From: a virus
Length of the DNA: 64,000 nucleotides
IMG/VR virus record: IMGVR_UViG_3300033979_000663
Location: 1-64,000 of that record
Strand: one strand, 5' to 3'
Position numbers and translations under genes: made by a program. Below the pieces are notes generated by a model. That model ran no database searches. It saw only the letters and a program-made list of their open reading frames with translations, and was not told the origin of the DNA. Shown here one piece after another: positions 42,335 through 50,468 of this stretch; positions within the stretch are counted from its first letter, which is position 1, and each line of letters starts with the position of its first letter.

Positions 42335-42614
42335 GAGCTACCTTCTCCCTGCGTTTACTCATTGATTGGTTTATATCAATCCCCCATTCACTTAACTCTT
42401 GATTTATTTCTTCTGGAGTCTTGAGAAGAAAATCTTCTCGCTTACCTTTCCGGTTGTTGACTCCTAAAAACAACTTCATTTCTAATAGCCTTCGGGCTTG
42501 ATAGAGTGTGAACTCAGTTGTTTCAAAACCCAATAATCTTGAGTAATTAAACATTGTGGTTCGTTCCACATCTAACAACACCCTGCACTGTTTCCCCGAA
42601 ATCGTTCCCTCCAT
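42324..42614 (-). CDS. small helical protein at the head of the ATPase operon
   Basis: 96 residues. MFNYSRLLGFETTEFTLYQA and RRLLEMKLFLGV suggest a small DNA-binding or regulatory protein. First gene of the minus-strand operon. Twin GGATTNAATCC operators lie 70-105 bases upstream, so it may be autoregulated. Confidence 0.5.
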   Translation of the reverse strand: MEGTISGKQCRVLLDVERTTMFNYSRLLGFETTEFTLYQARRLLEMKLFLGVNNRKGKREDFLLKTPEEINQELSEWGIDINQSMSKRREKVAHDF

Positions 42615-42684
42615 GTTTTTTGCTGTTCACGTCTTGAACACTTTTATATTAACTGCGCTATTTGTTGTAAATCAATAGGACTAA

Positions 42685-42719
42685 TTGGATTGAATCCAGA
42701 TTATTTGGATTCAATCCAA
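42685..42719. promoter_or_regulatory. twin palindromic operator GGATTNAATCC
   Basis: TTGGATTGAATCCA (42685-42698) and TGGATTCAATCCAA (42706-42719) are a perfect 14-bp inverted repeat, and each arm is itself the palindrome GGATT-N-AATCC. The two centres are 20 bases apart, about two turns of DNA. It sits in the upstream region of the minus-strand operon. Confidence 0.7.
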
Positions 42720-42737
42720 GCGATGCAATAAAACCAT

Positions 42738-42766
42738 AAAAAAACCATGTCCTAATCGAACATGGC
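42738..42766 (-). terminator. CATGTTCGATTAGGACATG-type terminator
   Basis: On the minus strand CCATGT and ACATGG pair around TCGATTAGG and are followed by TTTTTTTATGG. It ends the small HTH gene at 42807. The same loop sequence is used by terminators at 61.85 and 63.52 kb. Confidence 0.75.
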
Positions 42767-42806
42767 AAGAAAAAAGAATTTTTAAAATTTCAAATAAAGG
42801 TTTTAG

Positions 42807-43055
42807 TTATTTATAACCCAGGACGTGTGGCTGGATTTCTTTAAACACGCGATCGCAGTATGACTTGTCACTCTCAAGTCGTTCTTTGATGTCAGCCGCT
42901 TGTCGCATAGTTTGAGATGTAACCGTGCGACCGGAACACCATTGATTGATAGTGTCTAATTTTACTCCCATTAATGCCGCAAATGTCTTTCTGCTAATAT
43001 TGCGGTATTCATCTATTAGCTCTCGTGGGTGAAGCATGGGTGCTGTGTATGCCAT
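42807..43055 (-). CDS. small helix-turn-helix DNA-binding protein
   Basis: 82 residues from ATG 43055 (GGAGG ten bases upstream). RKTFAALMGVKLDTINQWCS is a good helix-turn-helix. It is divergent from the gene at 43235, across about 180 bases holding repeated CTAATA/TATTAG motifs and an imperfect AGCCCTGA...TCAGGGCT hairpin. It is probably a repressor of that shared region. Confidence 0.65.
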   Translation of the reverse strand: MAYTAPMLHPRELIDEYRNISRKTFAALMGVKLDTINQWCSGRTVTSQTMRQAADIKERLESDKSYCDRVFKEIQPHVLGYK

Positions 43056-43097
43056 AATCAAGTTGCCTCCGGTAAGTTCTCTTTACTGGTTGGTAGC

Positions 43098-43200
43098 CCT
43101 GACTCATGACTTTTGATCCAGCATGATTCAGGGCTTATTGTTTGGATGATATCATAACTTAACTAATAGCGGTAGTATTAGCTGTGATTTTAGTTGTACT
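43098..43200. promoter_or_regulatory. divergent regulatory region with palindromes
   Basis: AGCCCTGA and TCAGGGCT (about 43098 and 43131) form an imperfect hairpin with inner CATGA/CATGAT. Closer to the plus-strand gene, CTAATAGCGGTAGTATTAG (near 43160) is a palindrome and a related ACTATTAGTAGG follows. Candidate operators for the adjacent HTH protein. Confidence 0.45.
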
Positions 43201-43234
43201 ATTAGTAGGATAACTGTCAACCGGAACAAGAAAC

Positions 43235-43630
43235 ATGGTATCCAGAAAGAAACCCCAAACCCCAGAGGAATTACAAGCTGATATAGAAACCCACCCAGAA
43301 AGAGGGATGTTGAGACGGGAAGATGGGGATTTAGCGGAAGTCGTTAGGTTCGATACAGTTGACCTGAATGGAAGTATCCCTAAAGAGATGTATCGGGTTC
43401 TCTTGGAAATATGGGGAGCAAAGGGTATGACTAAGGCTGATGGGTTAAGAGACATGGCCAGTCAATATGTTACCCATCAAGGTAATTTGCAATTGGTGGA
43501 GCGATCGCAACAACAAAAATCTGAATTGTATGGCGTGACCAAAGCAGAAGTCCGCAGTAAAGTATTTGGTGCGTACAAAAGGAGAAGCAGAGAATTTAAA
43601 GCAAGGTATCAACCAGGGGCAGAAAAGTGA
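43235..43630 (+). CDS. hypothetical protein with basic C-terminus
   Basis: 131 residues. VDLNGSIPKEMYRVLLEIWG and KGMTKADGLRDMASQYVTHQ are helical. The last 30 residues are strongly basic (AYKRRSREFKARYQPG). DNA or RNA binding is possible. It is divergent from the HTH gene. No family recognised. Confidence 0.55.
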   Translation: MVSRKKPQTPEELQADIETHPERGMLRREDGDLAEVVRFDTVDLNGSIPKEMYRVLLEIWGAKGMTKADGLRDMASQYVTHQGNLQLVERSQQQKSELYGVTKAEVRSKVFGAYKRRSREFKARYQPGAEK

Positions 43631-43829
43631 TAGGATAGGGTGATAGCATTAGCAAAATCCATTGCTTTGCTCCTTGGTTTATACTGGTAGTAGAAAAGCC
43701 GATGTGGTAATTTCGGTCTACTACCAGTATTTTTTTGCGATAATAGAGCAAAACGGCTTAAAACTATGCTTAAATATCTGCCAGCCTTAATTGTTCTATT
43801 AGGATTACATGAGGTTTTTATATAAATAC

Positions 43830-44456
43830 ATGGGTGGTAAGTTCATTGTCTTTGAAGGGGTAGAAGGTTGTGGTAAAACTACTCAGATACAACTGTGTTC
43901 TCAGTGGCTAGAAAGTTTAAATATCTCCGTACTGCTGACTCGTGAACCTGGAGGAACAGAGTTAGGAAAGCATTTGCGGGGATTATTATTGGAAAATTCC
44001 CCCAACAAACCCGTAGGGGAAGTCACGGAACTATTATTATACGCGGCGGATAGAGCGCAACATATTGAGGAGGAATTAAAACCGAATTTAGCCACAGGGA
44101 AATTTATTCTGTGCGATCGCTATACTGACTCTACCATCGCCTATCAAGGTTATGGTAGGGGTTTAAGTATGAGTTTAATCAATCAACTTAATCAGATTGC
44201 TACAGGTGGTTTAACTATTGATTTAACGATTTGGTTAGATGTAGATGTGGAAATAGGACTATTTCGCAAACGTGGACAAGCTAAACTAGACAGAATTGAA
44301 CAGGAAACAATTGCTTTTCATCGGCGCGTACAACAGGGATATACAGAATTAGCTATATCTGATCCATCCCGGATTGTGCGGGTAGATGGTAATAATAGTC
44401 AAGATGTTGTTCAAAAAACTATACAGGAAATTTTCAATGAACGGTTGTTTTCATAA
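43830..44456 (+). CDS. tmk: thymidylate kinase
   Basis: 208 residues from ATG 43830. P-loop FEGVEGCGKTT, the DR-Y motif LCDRYTDSTIAYQGYGRGL, and LTREPGGTELG near residue 40 define bacterial thymidylate kinase (dTMP to dTDP). Length is normal. The lid region carries basic residues (FRKRGQAKLDRIE). It would boost dTTP supply in phage DNA replication, or it may be host-derived. It stands alone on the plus strand. Confidence 0.95.
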   Translation: MGGKFIVFEGVEGCGKTTQIQLCSQWLESLNISVLLTREPGGTELGKHLRGLLLENSPNKPVGEVTELLLYAADRAQHIEEELKPNLATGKFILCDRYTDSTIAYQGYGRGLSMSLINQLNQIATGGLTIDLTIWLDVDVEIGLFRKRGQAKLDRIEQETIAFHRRVQQGYTELAISDPSRIVRVDGNNSQDVVQKTIQEIFNERLFS

Positions 44457-44539
44457 TTTATTGTTAACGGGTAATTGGTGGTAAATAAAATATCTGTTTT
44501 TATCCTGTTAATCCTTTAAACCTGGTTGAGCAAGTTTCG

Positions 44540-44586
44540 ACTATGAATGTAGAATCCCCGCGTCTTTAGACCGGGGAGTGTCAAGA
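44540..44586. mobile_element. solo right end of an IS200/IS605-type element
   Basis: GAATCCCCGCGTCTTTAGAC with following CGGGGAGTGTCAA forms a CCCCG...CGGGG hairpin with TTTA loop. This matches the conserved right end/omega-RNA tail of cyanobacterial IS605-family TnpB elements. No tnpA or tnpB is present nearby, so it is a remnant or a PATE-like derivative. Confidence 0.55.
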
Positions 44587-44639
44587 AATCTGGAAAGCTG
44601 CTTGTATCAGGGAAAAATAAGTAAAATACTTAGACCGAC

Positions 44640-45218
44640 ATGGCACTTACATTAGCTACAAACAGAGATAGATTAGCTCCTACCACCACAGTTTCTAATT
44701 CGTTGACTGTTGGCACTCCTGTGGAGACAAACACAGCAAATGAGCGATCGGTCTTTTTCCCTTTTGAAATGACTAAAGATCCAGCTTCCTTCACAGTTGC
44801 ATCCTGTACCACAACCAATGGTGATGCTACTGTGACTACAACTGGCGGCGGATTTGCTGAGGTCAGGGCAGGTGACGCAATTACAGGTACAGGCATTCCT
44901 GCAAGTACGACTGTATTGAGTGTGGCTGTAGGCAACAACAGTTTAGAGTTGAGTGCCAATGCTACAGCAAGTGGTACTGTCACCTTAACCGTTGACCCGC
45001 CTTCCCTAACTGCTACCGTCTGTGCGGTAAAAGTGATATTCGCTGTTAATGGAAAAGCGATCGTTCCTACCTGCCAGTTTTACTCCTACAACGGTACACT
45101 TAAGGACACGGAAGGGGATGAGACTAATTACACAAGTCTGTCCAGTCTGTTGGTTTCTCCCCCAATTTCCATTAATATAGATGACTTCTTGAGTAATATT
45201 CGGGTGGCAAGAACTTAA
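44640..45218 (+). CDS. beta-rich phage structural protein
   Basis: 192 residues, Thr/Val/Ala/Ser-rich. The region FAEVRAGDAITGTGIPASTT followed by VLSVAVGNNSLELS is a motif often seen in phage head-decoration and fibre domains. It is convergent with the terminase gene, separated by a long palindrome. Likely a virion surface protein. Confidence 0.55.
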   Translation: MALTLATNRDRLAPTTTVSNSLTVGTPVETNTANERSVFFPFEMTKDPASFTVASCTTTNGDATVTTTGGGFAEVRAGDAITGTGIPASTTVLSVAVGNNSLELSANATASGTVTLTVDPPSLTATVCAVKVIFAVNGKAIVPTCQFYSYNGTLKDTEGDETNYTSLSSLLVSPPISINIDDFLSNIRVART

Positions 45219-45225
45219 TTGTGAT

Positions 45226-45256
45226 CCATGTTCGAGTATATTCGACTCGAACATGG
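45226..45256. terminator. double palindrome / bidirectional hairpin before terminase
   Basis: CCATGTTCGAGT and ACTCGAACATGG pair over 12 perfect base pairs around ATATTCG. It contains a full copy of the 17-bp element (45238-45254). It lies between convergent genes and can act in both directions, though T-runs are weak (AAATTTT). Confidence 0.65.
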
Positions 45257-45267
45257 AAATTTTAGAA

Positions 45268-46818
45268 TTATCCAAATATACTCCTAACATCCCTGCGGCT
45301 ATCACGGGGACTTTGTTCATAAAAATAATCTCTGACCGCACCCCTTCCCCCATTAACAGCCCGAATAAAAGGTGCAGCACTCATACCAGCATTTTGGGAA
45401 GCAGCATAATAACCAAATGCCAAAGCAATAAACGAGTCACCATGTCGGTAATAACCATCTGATCCTTTAGTCCTGGCGGTATCAGGAACTTTGGGTACAC
45501 CATTCTCTAAACGAACAGAACGGTGGTCAGTAATAATATCTGCATCTTTGGGCATGGCAAAATTATCATCTTCCAAAGCGGTTTTATATCGTGGCACAAT
45601 CTCTCGGTATTTATCTGGAGTGAGCATGACAGCATTAATCCGACTCACCCCATACCTTTGTTGAGTAAATTCAGCGATCGCCTGACCATTACCCCGTGCA
45701 TCCATAGCACCAGCCACAAAATTAGGGAAGGAGTCAATCATGTAATAAAGGATTTGTTCTTGTTGTCTGATGGGACAATTCCGTAACTCTAATAGAAACG
45801 GACATTCCCGTTTTAACTTCTGTGTCTCAACCACAGGAGCAATCACAGTTAAATCATTAGTCCGCCCAAAGTCCATACCAAAATAACATTTAACATTAGG
45901 TGATATTAAATGTACTAATGGTTTTAAGTGGTCGGTAATCCATCGTTGAATAAATATCTTGCGATTTAATTCAGTATCAATTGCAAACTCATTGGGTAAT
46001 GACAATCGAAGTACAGGGAATTGGGCATCCATCCGAGCTTCTACCAAAGTAGATGGAAAGTAGACCTCTCCGCCGCTACGAGGGATGCAAAGTAACTCTT
46101 CATTAGCATCTTCCCCATAGGATTCAAATAACTCCTGTCGCCATTCCTCTTGTTTGGCAGGTGTCCACTCTTCACCCTGAACTAAACATATCCGTTGATA
46201 CAGCCCATCATTAAGCGCATCATCAATAGTAAATTTATGTAAGCTATATTTCTTTTTACCTGAGAGGATAGCATTAATCAATTGATTAAAGGCATTATCA
46301 ATCCCATCATGGGTAGAAATAATAACGATTTGACTGCCCCAGATTAAAAGAGCGATCGCTGCTTTGAGTAATCCAGGTAAATCAGGGTGGAACGCAGCCT
46401 CATCAATGACTATTTTCCCTTGTTTACCGCGAAGGTTAGAGGGGCGGCTCGATAAAGCCATGATTTTGTGACCACTAGCAAACCGAATCTGGAAAGCAAG
46501 GATATCTTTATCCTCATCTTTAACGAGTATTTGGTTTATAGCTTCACCAGCTAACTTATAATGTCTAACCCAATTAGCAACGTCTTCTATCCATAGACGC
46601 GCCATGTCTTCATTGTAGCCAATGTAGTAAACATCATCACCACCATCCTCTTGTGCCGCGAGTAAAGCATCATCAGCAGCCTCAGCCCAGGAAATACCAA
46701 TCCGCCGAGACTTTTCGCATACCTTAACAGGTGAAGTATCAGCAATCCACTTCTGTTGGTAGGGGAGCAGGAGATAAGGTGAATCAGGCGATCGCTTCTT
46801 GTTGGTTGTCTTATTCAT
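45268..46818 (-). CDS. terL: terminase large subunit (Mu gp28-like)
   Basis: 516 residues. N-terminal ATPase: a P-loop variant CEKSRRIGISW (34-44), Walker B KIVIDEAAF (135-143). C-terminal nuclease: YFGMDFGRTNDL near residue 310 gives the first catalytic Asp, and GAMDARGNG further on is typical. The S-R-R-I-G-x-S/T Walker A is the mark of the Mu gp28 group. It packages DNA through the portal (the portal gene is not in the window). The small-subunit candidate and SSB lie on the same strand upstream. Confidence 0.88.
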   Translation of the reverse strand: MNKTTNKKRSPDSPYLLLPYQQKWIADTSPVKVCEKSRRIGISWAEAADDALLAAQEDGGDDVYYIGYNEDMARLWIEDVANWVRHYKLAGEAINQILVKDEDKDILAFQIRFASGHKIMALSSRPSNLRGKQGKIVIDEAAFHPDLPGLLKAAIALLIWGSQIVIISTHDGIDNAFNQLINAILSGKKKYSLHKFTIDDALNDGLYQRICLVQGEEWTPAKQEEWRQELFESYGEDANEELLCIPRSGGEVYFPSTLVEARMDAQFPVLRLSLPNEFAIDTELNRKIFIQRWITDHLKPLVHLISPNVKCYFGMDFGRTNDLTVIAPVVETQKLKRECPFLLELRNCPIRQQEQILYYMIDSFPNFVAGAMDARGNGQAIAEFTQQRYGVSRINAVMLTPDKYREIVPRYKTALEDDNFAMPKDADIITDHRSVRLENGVPKVPDTARTKGSDGYYRHGDSFIALAFGYYAASQNAGMSAAPFIRAVNGGRGAVRDYFYEQSPRDSRRDVRSIFG

Positions 46819-46824
46819 TCTTAA

Positions 46825-47172
46825 TCACCACTTCCTCATAGACCAATACGCACGGCTAAAAAAGTCTTTATAAGCAGGTTGACCACTCTTATTTAGAATC
46901 CCTTTGGCTCTGGCTCGGTAAGAGGCTCTGCGCTTTTTATTTTTGTGTTGGGTGTAGTCCTTCATATTCGGGTCGCCATACCGAATCAACTTCACCCTAT
47001 CCCCTTTCTTAGCCAACACCATATACTTCTTATTTGGATTGTCGGACTTCATGGGCTTATTAGGAGTCCACCACCGACCGTTGCGAAATATCTTACCTTT
47101 CCGTTTCCGTGGCTGCTTGTCCTTAGCCCCAGCAGTCCGAGCGAATAAAGCGGTCTTATAAAGAGAAAGCAT
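46825..47172 (-). CDS. tagged basic protein next to terminase
   Basis: 115 residues. Starts MLSLYKTALFARTAGAKDKQ with PRKRKGK following, a clear version of the shared tag. The remainder is strongly basic (KNKKRRASYRARAKGILNKS) with no glycine-zipper. Six bases from the terminase gene and on the same strand. The only tagged member next to packaging genes; a DNA-binding role is possible. Confidence 0.65.
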   Translation of the reverse strand: MLSLYKTALFARTAGAKDKQPRKRKGKIFRNGRWWTPNKPMKSDNPNKKYMVLAKKGDRVKLIRYGDPNMKDYTQHKNKKRRASYRARAKGILNKSGQPAYKDFFSRAYWSMRKW

Positions 47173-47201
47173 AGAATTAAAAATAATGATTAGTTTGTTT
47201 A

Positions 47202-47348
47202 CTAATCCTGTGTTTCCCCATCCCCATCCCCGTCCCCATCCCCAGTCCCAGTGTCATTAATAGCGATCGCCATAGCCATTAAAATCCAAAGCAATCCCAT
47301 CACTAACACCAAAACAAAACAAACCAAGCCAATAAACGCAGATATCAT
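47202..47348 (-). CDS. 48-residue membrane protein with Asp-Gly repeats
   Basis: ATG at 47348 gives an N-terminal hydrophobic segment (MISAFIGLVCFVLVLVMGLL) of 25-30 residues followed by DTGTGDGDGDGDGETQD. The CCCCAT repeats on the plus strand are the coding DNA for this tail. It could be a holin-like or accessory protein; nothing specific identifies it. Confidence 0.5.
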   Translation of the reverse strand: MISAFIGLVCFVLVLVMGLLWILMAMAIAINDTGTGDGDGDGDGETQD

Positions 47349-47356
47349 AGATCAAG

Positions 47357-47396
47357 ATAAACAAAAAGGGAGAAGACATTGTACCTCCCCCCTTTG
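47357..47396 (-). terminator. minus-strand terminator after SSB
   Basis: On the minus strand AAAGGGGGGAG pairs with CTCCC(TTT) and runs into TTTTTGTTT. It is located between the SSB gene and the small membrane gene. Confidence 0.5.
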
Positions 47397-47495
47397 TGAA
47401 AATATGCAACTACTCCTGTTAATTATTCCCTATTTGAAACAACCAAGCACAAATAGTCATTCAATCAAGCCTTGTCTAAGCGATAGTATTTAAAC

Positions 47496-47864
47496 CTAAA
47501 ACTCATCAGGTGAGTAACCAGAATTAGAGTTATTGGCATTATCAGACTTAGAACCAAGTAGTTCCAATTGTTCAACCAAGATTACAGGCGAGGTGCGTTC
47601 TACTCCTGTTGCGCGATCGCTCCAACTATCAAACTTCAAAAAACCCTTAACACCAATTAACCCACCCTTCCTAACATAGTTACCAGCTACCTCAGCCGTC
47701 TTACCCCATAACTCAAGATTAAACCAGTCAGGCTTCTGGTCACGGTTGCTTGAACGCCTGTTAACAGCTAGGGTTAATCTACATTTAACTGTCCCTGATT
47801 CAAAATATTTCATATCAGGATCACCACCAACCCGACCAACTAAATTCACAACATTAACACCCAT
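47496..47864 (-). CDS. ssb: single-stranded DNA-binding protein
   Basis: 122 residues. OB-fold pattern VNLVGRVGGDPDMKYFESGT, LTLAVNRRSSNRDQKPDWFN, ELWGKTAEVAGNYVRKGGLI, ending in an acidic tip (SPDEF). The tail is short, like cyanobacterial and phage SSBs. It binds ssDNA in replication and recombination with the RusA-like and annealing-like proteins. Confidence 0.93.
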   Translation of the reverse strand: MGVNVVNLVGRVGGDPDMKYFESGTVKCRLTLAVNRRSSNRDQKPDWFNLELWGKTAEVAGNYVRKGGLIGVKGFLKFDSWSDRATGVERTSPVILVEQLELLGSKSDNANNSNSGYSPDEF

Positions 47865-47884
47865 TGTTATTACTCCTTGTTTAA

Positions 47885-47901
47885 ATAATCGAGTCGAACA
47901 T
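47885..47901. repeat. 17-bp palindromic element copy (first of a pair)
   Basis: ATAATCGAGTCGAACAT. A second identical copy follows 43 bases on; both are preceded by TTTAA and followed by TTTG, so the unit was duplicated. Confidence 0.85.
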
Positions 47902-47927
47902 TTGTTTGATTGTGAGGTCGTCTTTAA

Positions 47928-47944
47928 ATAATCGAGTCGAACAT
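47928..47944. repeat. 17-bp palindromic element copy (second of a pair)
   Basis: ATAATCGAGTCGAACAT, 43 bases after the preceding copy and between SSB and the terminase-small-like gene. Confidence 0.85.
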
Positions 47945-47969
47945 TTGACTATGCGATCGCTATTTGCTA

Positions 47970-48500
47970 TTACCCCGCATCTACACTTTCTGATTCTACA
48001 TCAATAGCGTTAGCACCTAACCCAAGTATCTTTCTTCTAATATCAGAAGCCTCATCAGACGACAAGCCTTTCTTTTCAATGGATACTTCAGTCTTGGTAG
48101 TCACCTCATGTTTAATAAACTGTCCAGACAACCGTAACAATAACTCAGCAGCCTTCAACCTCACTAGGTCTTCTTTAGTCCCGGTATTCATTAATTCAAC
48201 AACCGTATCTATGGCGTTTATTACCTCTGATTGGAGTTTAGCCGCTATCTCAGGCACAGTTGCCCTGGTTACACCAGCACTAATCTCCTCAAACACCCTG
48301 ATTGAACCTTGCCTACCAGCAGCGATCGCCGCAGCTATATGAGATTTTTTTACCCAGGCATATCCAGTGCTTTCAGATATCCCAACTTCCTCAGCCGCAA
48401 CTATCGTTGACTTACCTTCTAGTATCTTGGTGACAAATGTATATTCCTCTGGAGTTAAATGCGGTAATCTCTCTGCCGCAGACCTAGTTGCTTTATTCAT
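47970..48500 (-). CDS. putative terminase small subunit
   Basis: 176 residues. N-terminal helix-turn-helix (FVTKILEGKSTIVAAEEVGI followed by SESTGYAWVKK), then a long helical oligomerisation region and a Lys/Glu-rich C-terminus (KHEVTTKTEVSIEKK). This layout fits small terminase subunits, which bind the packaging site. It is on the same strand as, and 1.1 kb upstream of, the large subunit. Confidence 0.6.
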   Translation of the reverse strand: MNKATRSAAERLPHLTPEEYTFVTKILEGKSTIVAAEEVGISESTGYAWVKKSHIAAAIAAGRQGSIRVFEEISAGVTRATVPEIAAKLQSEVINAIDTVVELMNTGTKEDLVRLKAAELLLRLSGQFIKHEVTTKTEVSIEKKGLSSDEASDIRRKILGLGANAIDVESESVDAG

Positions 48501-49655
48501 ATAAGTAGTTGCATAGGGTTTCTTGGTTTATCTTTCCCATTGCTAACCATTGATTGATTGCGGATAGCCACTGACTAACGATAAAAAACTTCCTTGAGAA
48601 CCTTTGGGTCATTGCTCTCTGTCTACTGGATGTCAATTGATAATGGGCGATCGCTATTTTTTGGTTTTTGTTTCAAAATATAAAGTAGTGAAATATACCT
48701 GTTTGCTCAAGCTGATCAGTGCGTATGAAAATAGCGGATGGAGTGTATCGAAAATTGACACCCCTGTCGGGGGTAGTAGCCTGATATTCACTTGATTACT
48801 GATAGCAAGTTGCAACCTCAAAAGGACAGTGAATGTACGATATCTACTATTTGATAATCGGGATATATTAAGAGGGTCAAGAGATAAAGAGGAACACACA
48901 CAACGACATAGACTAGATCCCGCGTTATTCAAGTATGCTCATAACGCGATCGCTCATTAGTTAGCCATACTCACTGACATTATATACGGTATTGTCAGTG
49001 ATCTACGATCAGCCGTATAAATCATACAATCTATGGAGGGCGGTTATAAGCTTAGCTCTGCCATAGGAATCTAGAAGCACCATCATAAGATCCGGTATGC
49101 GCAATCGTACCGGGTGACGGTCCAGCCTACCTAGGGAAACGAAGCAGAATTACCTAGGGATGTAGGTGGTGTGCTGCCGCGTGGCAATTCTTGTATGATG
49201 ATCTCTACTACTATCACGCGACCCATGTACATTTTTGTGTACCTCTGGTAATATATGGCCATATACGGTAAGCTACAATATTCGTATTTTACGACGCGAT
49301 CGCTGTATTTTTACAGTGAGTGACAATCGTTGAGTAAAATAACGGTATAAAGTAGAGGGTTGGGTTATTAATTATCCCTGTTTTCCCCTAGCCTAAAAAA
49401 CTAGAATCTATATGGTATCAAAATGCTTAACTACACGCCGCATAAGCGGAGGGTTGGTAGGAGGGTGGTAGTTAAGCATTAAAATTAAACTTAATAACGG
49501 TAAAAAAACTGTTATTAAGTTGAGTAAATGAAGTAAATAAAACCGCGATCATAGTTAATAATACTACTAATGCGATCGCTAACAAGTCATCACTACACAA
49601 CTTAATAACAACTGAGGGCGTTAGGTTTCCTATTCCTAGCGTCCTATTTTTTTTC
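48501..49655 (+). ncRNA. large gene-free structured region, candidate long non-coding RNA
   Basis: About 1.15 kb without a credible gene. Strong stems: TCACTGACA/TGTCAGTGA (48971-49001) whose loop ATACGG can pair with CCGTAT at 49013-49018 (a pseudoknot); CTATGG/CCATAG (49031-49066); CATCATA (49081-49087) with TATGATG (49194-49200) enclosing CCGGTA/TACCGG and a CCTAC-CTAGG...CCTAG-GTAGG stem; palindrome TATATGGCCATATA (49252-49265); ATGCTTAACTAC/GTAGTTAAGCAT (49423-49479) with an inner CCGC-ATAA-GCGG. It ends in a plus-strand terminator. A GOLLD/ROOL-like giant RNA or an origin are the alternatives. Exact ends unknown. Confidence 0.5.
49615..49654 (+). terminator. intrinsic terminator ending the structured region
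   Basis: AGGGCGTTAGG (49615-49625) pairs with CCTAGCGTCCT (49635-49645) through 11 pairs with two G-U, followed by ATTTTTTTT. Since no gene precedes it on this strand, it argues for a non-coding transcript. Confidence 0.8.
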
Positions 49656-49683
49656 TTCAAAAGATTTCACTAGCTTATGGCTA

Positions 49684-49736
49684 TCTGTAGTCTTGTGGAC
49701 TACCCAACCGTACAAAACGGTTCGGTTTACCGTACC
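49684..49736 (+). promoter_or_regulatory. three-hairpin leader of the downstream gene
   Basis: GTAGTC/GACTAC, AACCGT/ACGGTT and CGGT/ACCG form three consecutive small hairpins just before AGGAG (49741) and the ATG at 49754. It may control translation of that gene or bind a protein. Confidence 0.5.
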
Positions 49737-49753
49737 AAATAGGAGTAAAGATC

Positions 49754-50404
49754 ATGCCTGCTAGTTTATTGATGACAAAATCTGATGACAAAGCACAGAC
49801 CGTTGTAACCATCAATGGGTCTGGCATATATTATCAGGAACTCCGATTGGGCGATCGCCCTATGAGTGGCAGGGTTCGCATCGGCAAGCTTGTCCTCATT
49901 GATGGTGAGGTCATGGCAGAATATGACGAATTGACGATATATGATGCTCTTTTGTCTAATAGAGTAGACATTGAGAAAAAACTTGCGGCTGTTAATGCAC
50001 TGCTCAAAGAAAATGCTACAGATGAGCGTAGGTTAGTAGCAGACAATCTTGCGATCGCTTTGGACAAGATAACTGAGGTTATTAATGAGAATCCTACTCA
50101 CAGACTGCAATCGCTTAATGCTAAGGTTTTCCAATCGGTTGATCGGCTACTGGACAAAGTGAGATATCGCCATAAGCACGTCAAGGGCGAGAAAATTTCA
50201 TTCACCCATTACCCTACCCGTGCGTATTTTCTTCAGAAACAAGCCGAAGATTTACTTAAACGCCGCAATGAAGCTCTAGAAGCTTCCGGCAGAGAGGACG
50301 GCTATCTTGACTTTGACGGTGCAATGCTCATAATTGAGCGTCGGTACGCTGAAAATACAGCAGCTAAAACCAAGAAAAAAGCCAAAGCGGCTGTAGCTGT
50401 ATAG
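49754..50404 (+). CDS. hypothetical early-region protein
   Basis: 216 residues: an N-terminal strand-rich part (TVVTINGSGIYYQELRLGDR), a helical centre (VDIEKKLAAVNALLKENATD), and a C-terminal Lys/Ala-rich tail (AAKTKKKAKAAVAV) that may bind nucleic acid. It has a good ribosome site and a three-hairpin leader. It is the first gene of the rightward accessory group, so it is likely well expressed. Confidence 0.65.
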   Translation: MPASLLMTKSDDKAQTVVTINGSGIYYQELRLGDRPMSGRVRIGKLVLIDGEVMAEYDELTIYDALLSNRVDIEKKLAAVNALLKENATDERRLVADNLAIALDKITEVINENPTHRLQSLNAKVFQSVDRLLDKVRYRHKHVKGEKISFTHYPTRAYFLQKQAEDLLKRRNEALEASGREDGYLDFDGAMLIIERRYAENTAAKTKKKAKAAVAV

Positions 50405-50468
50405 GATGCCGCGATCGCACCACCTCAGAGTCGGAGTGCGATCGCCTGTTCACTTACTAAGGATAATT

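Noticed and set aside
47218-47254. CCCCAT tandem repeat as a telomere or CRISPR-like array
   Set aside because: It is the coding DNA of an Asp-Gly tail in a small membrane protein; units are too short for CRISPR.
49472-49660. Minus-strand frame of 62 codons with a hydrophobic centre
   Set aside because: It runs through the intrinsic terminator and two inverted repeats of the structured region, and lacks a ribosome site.
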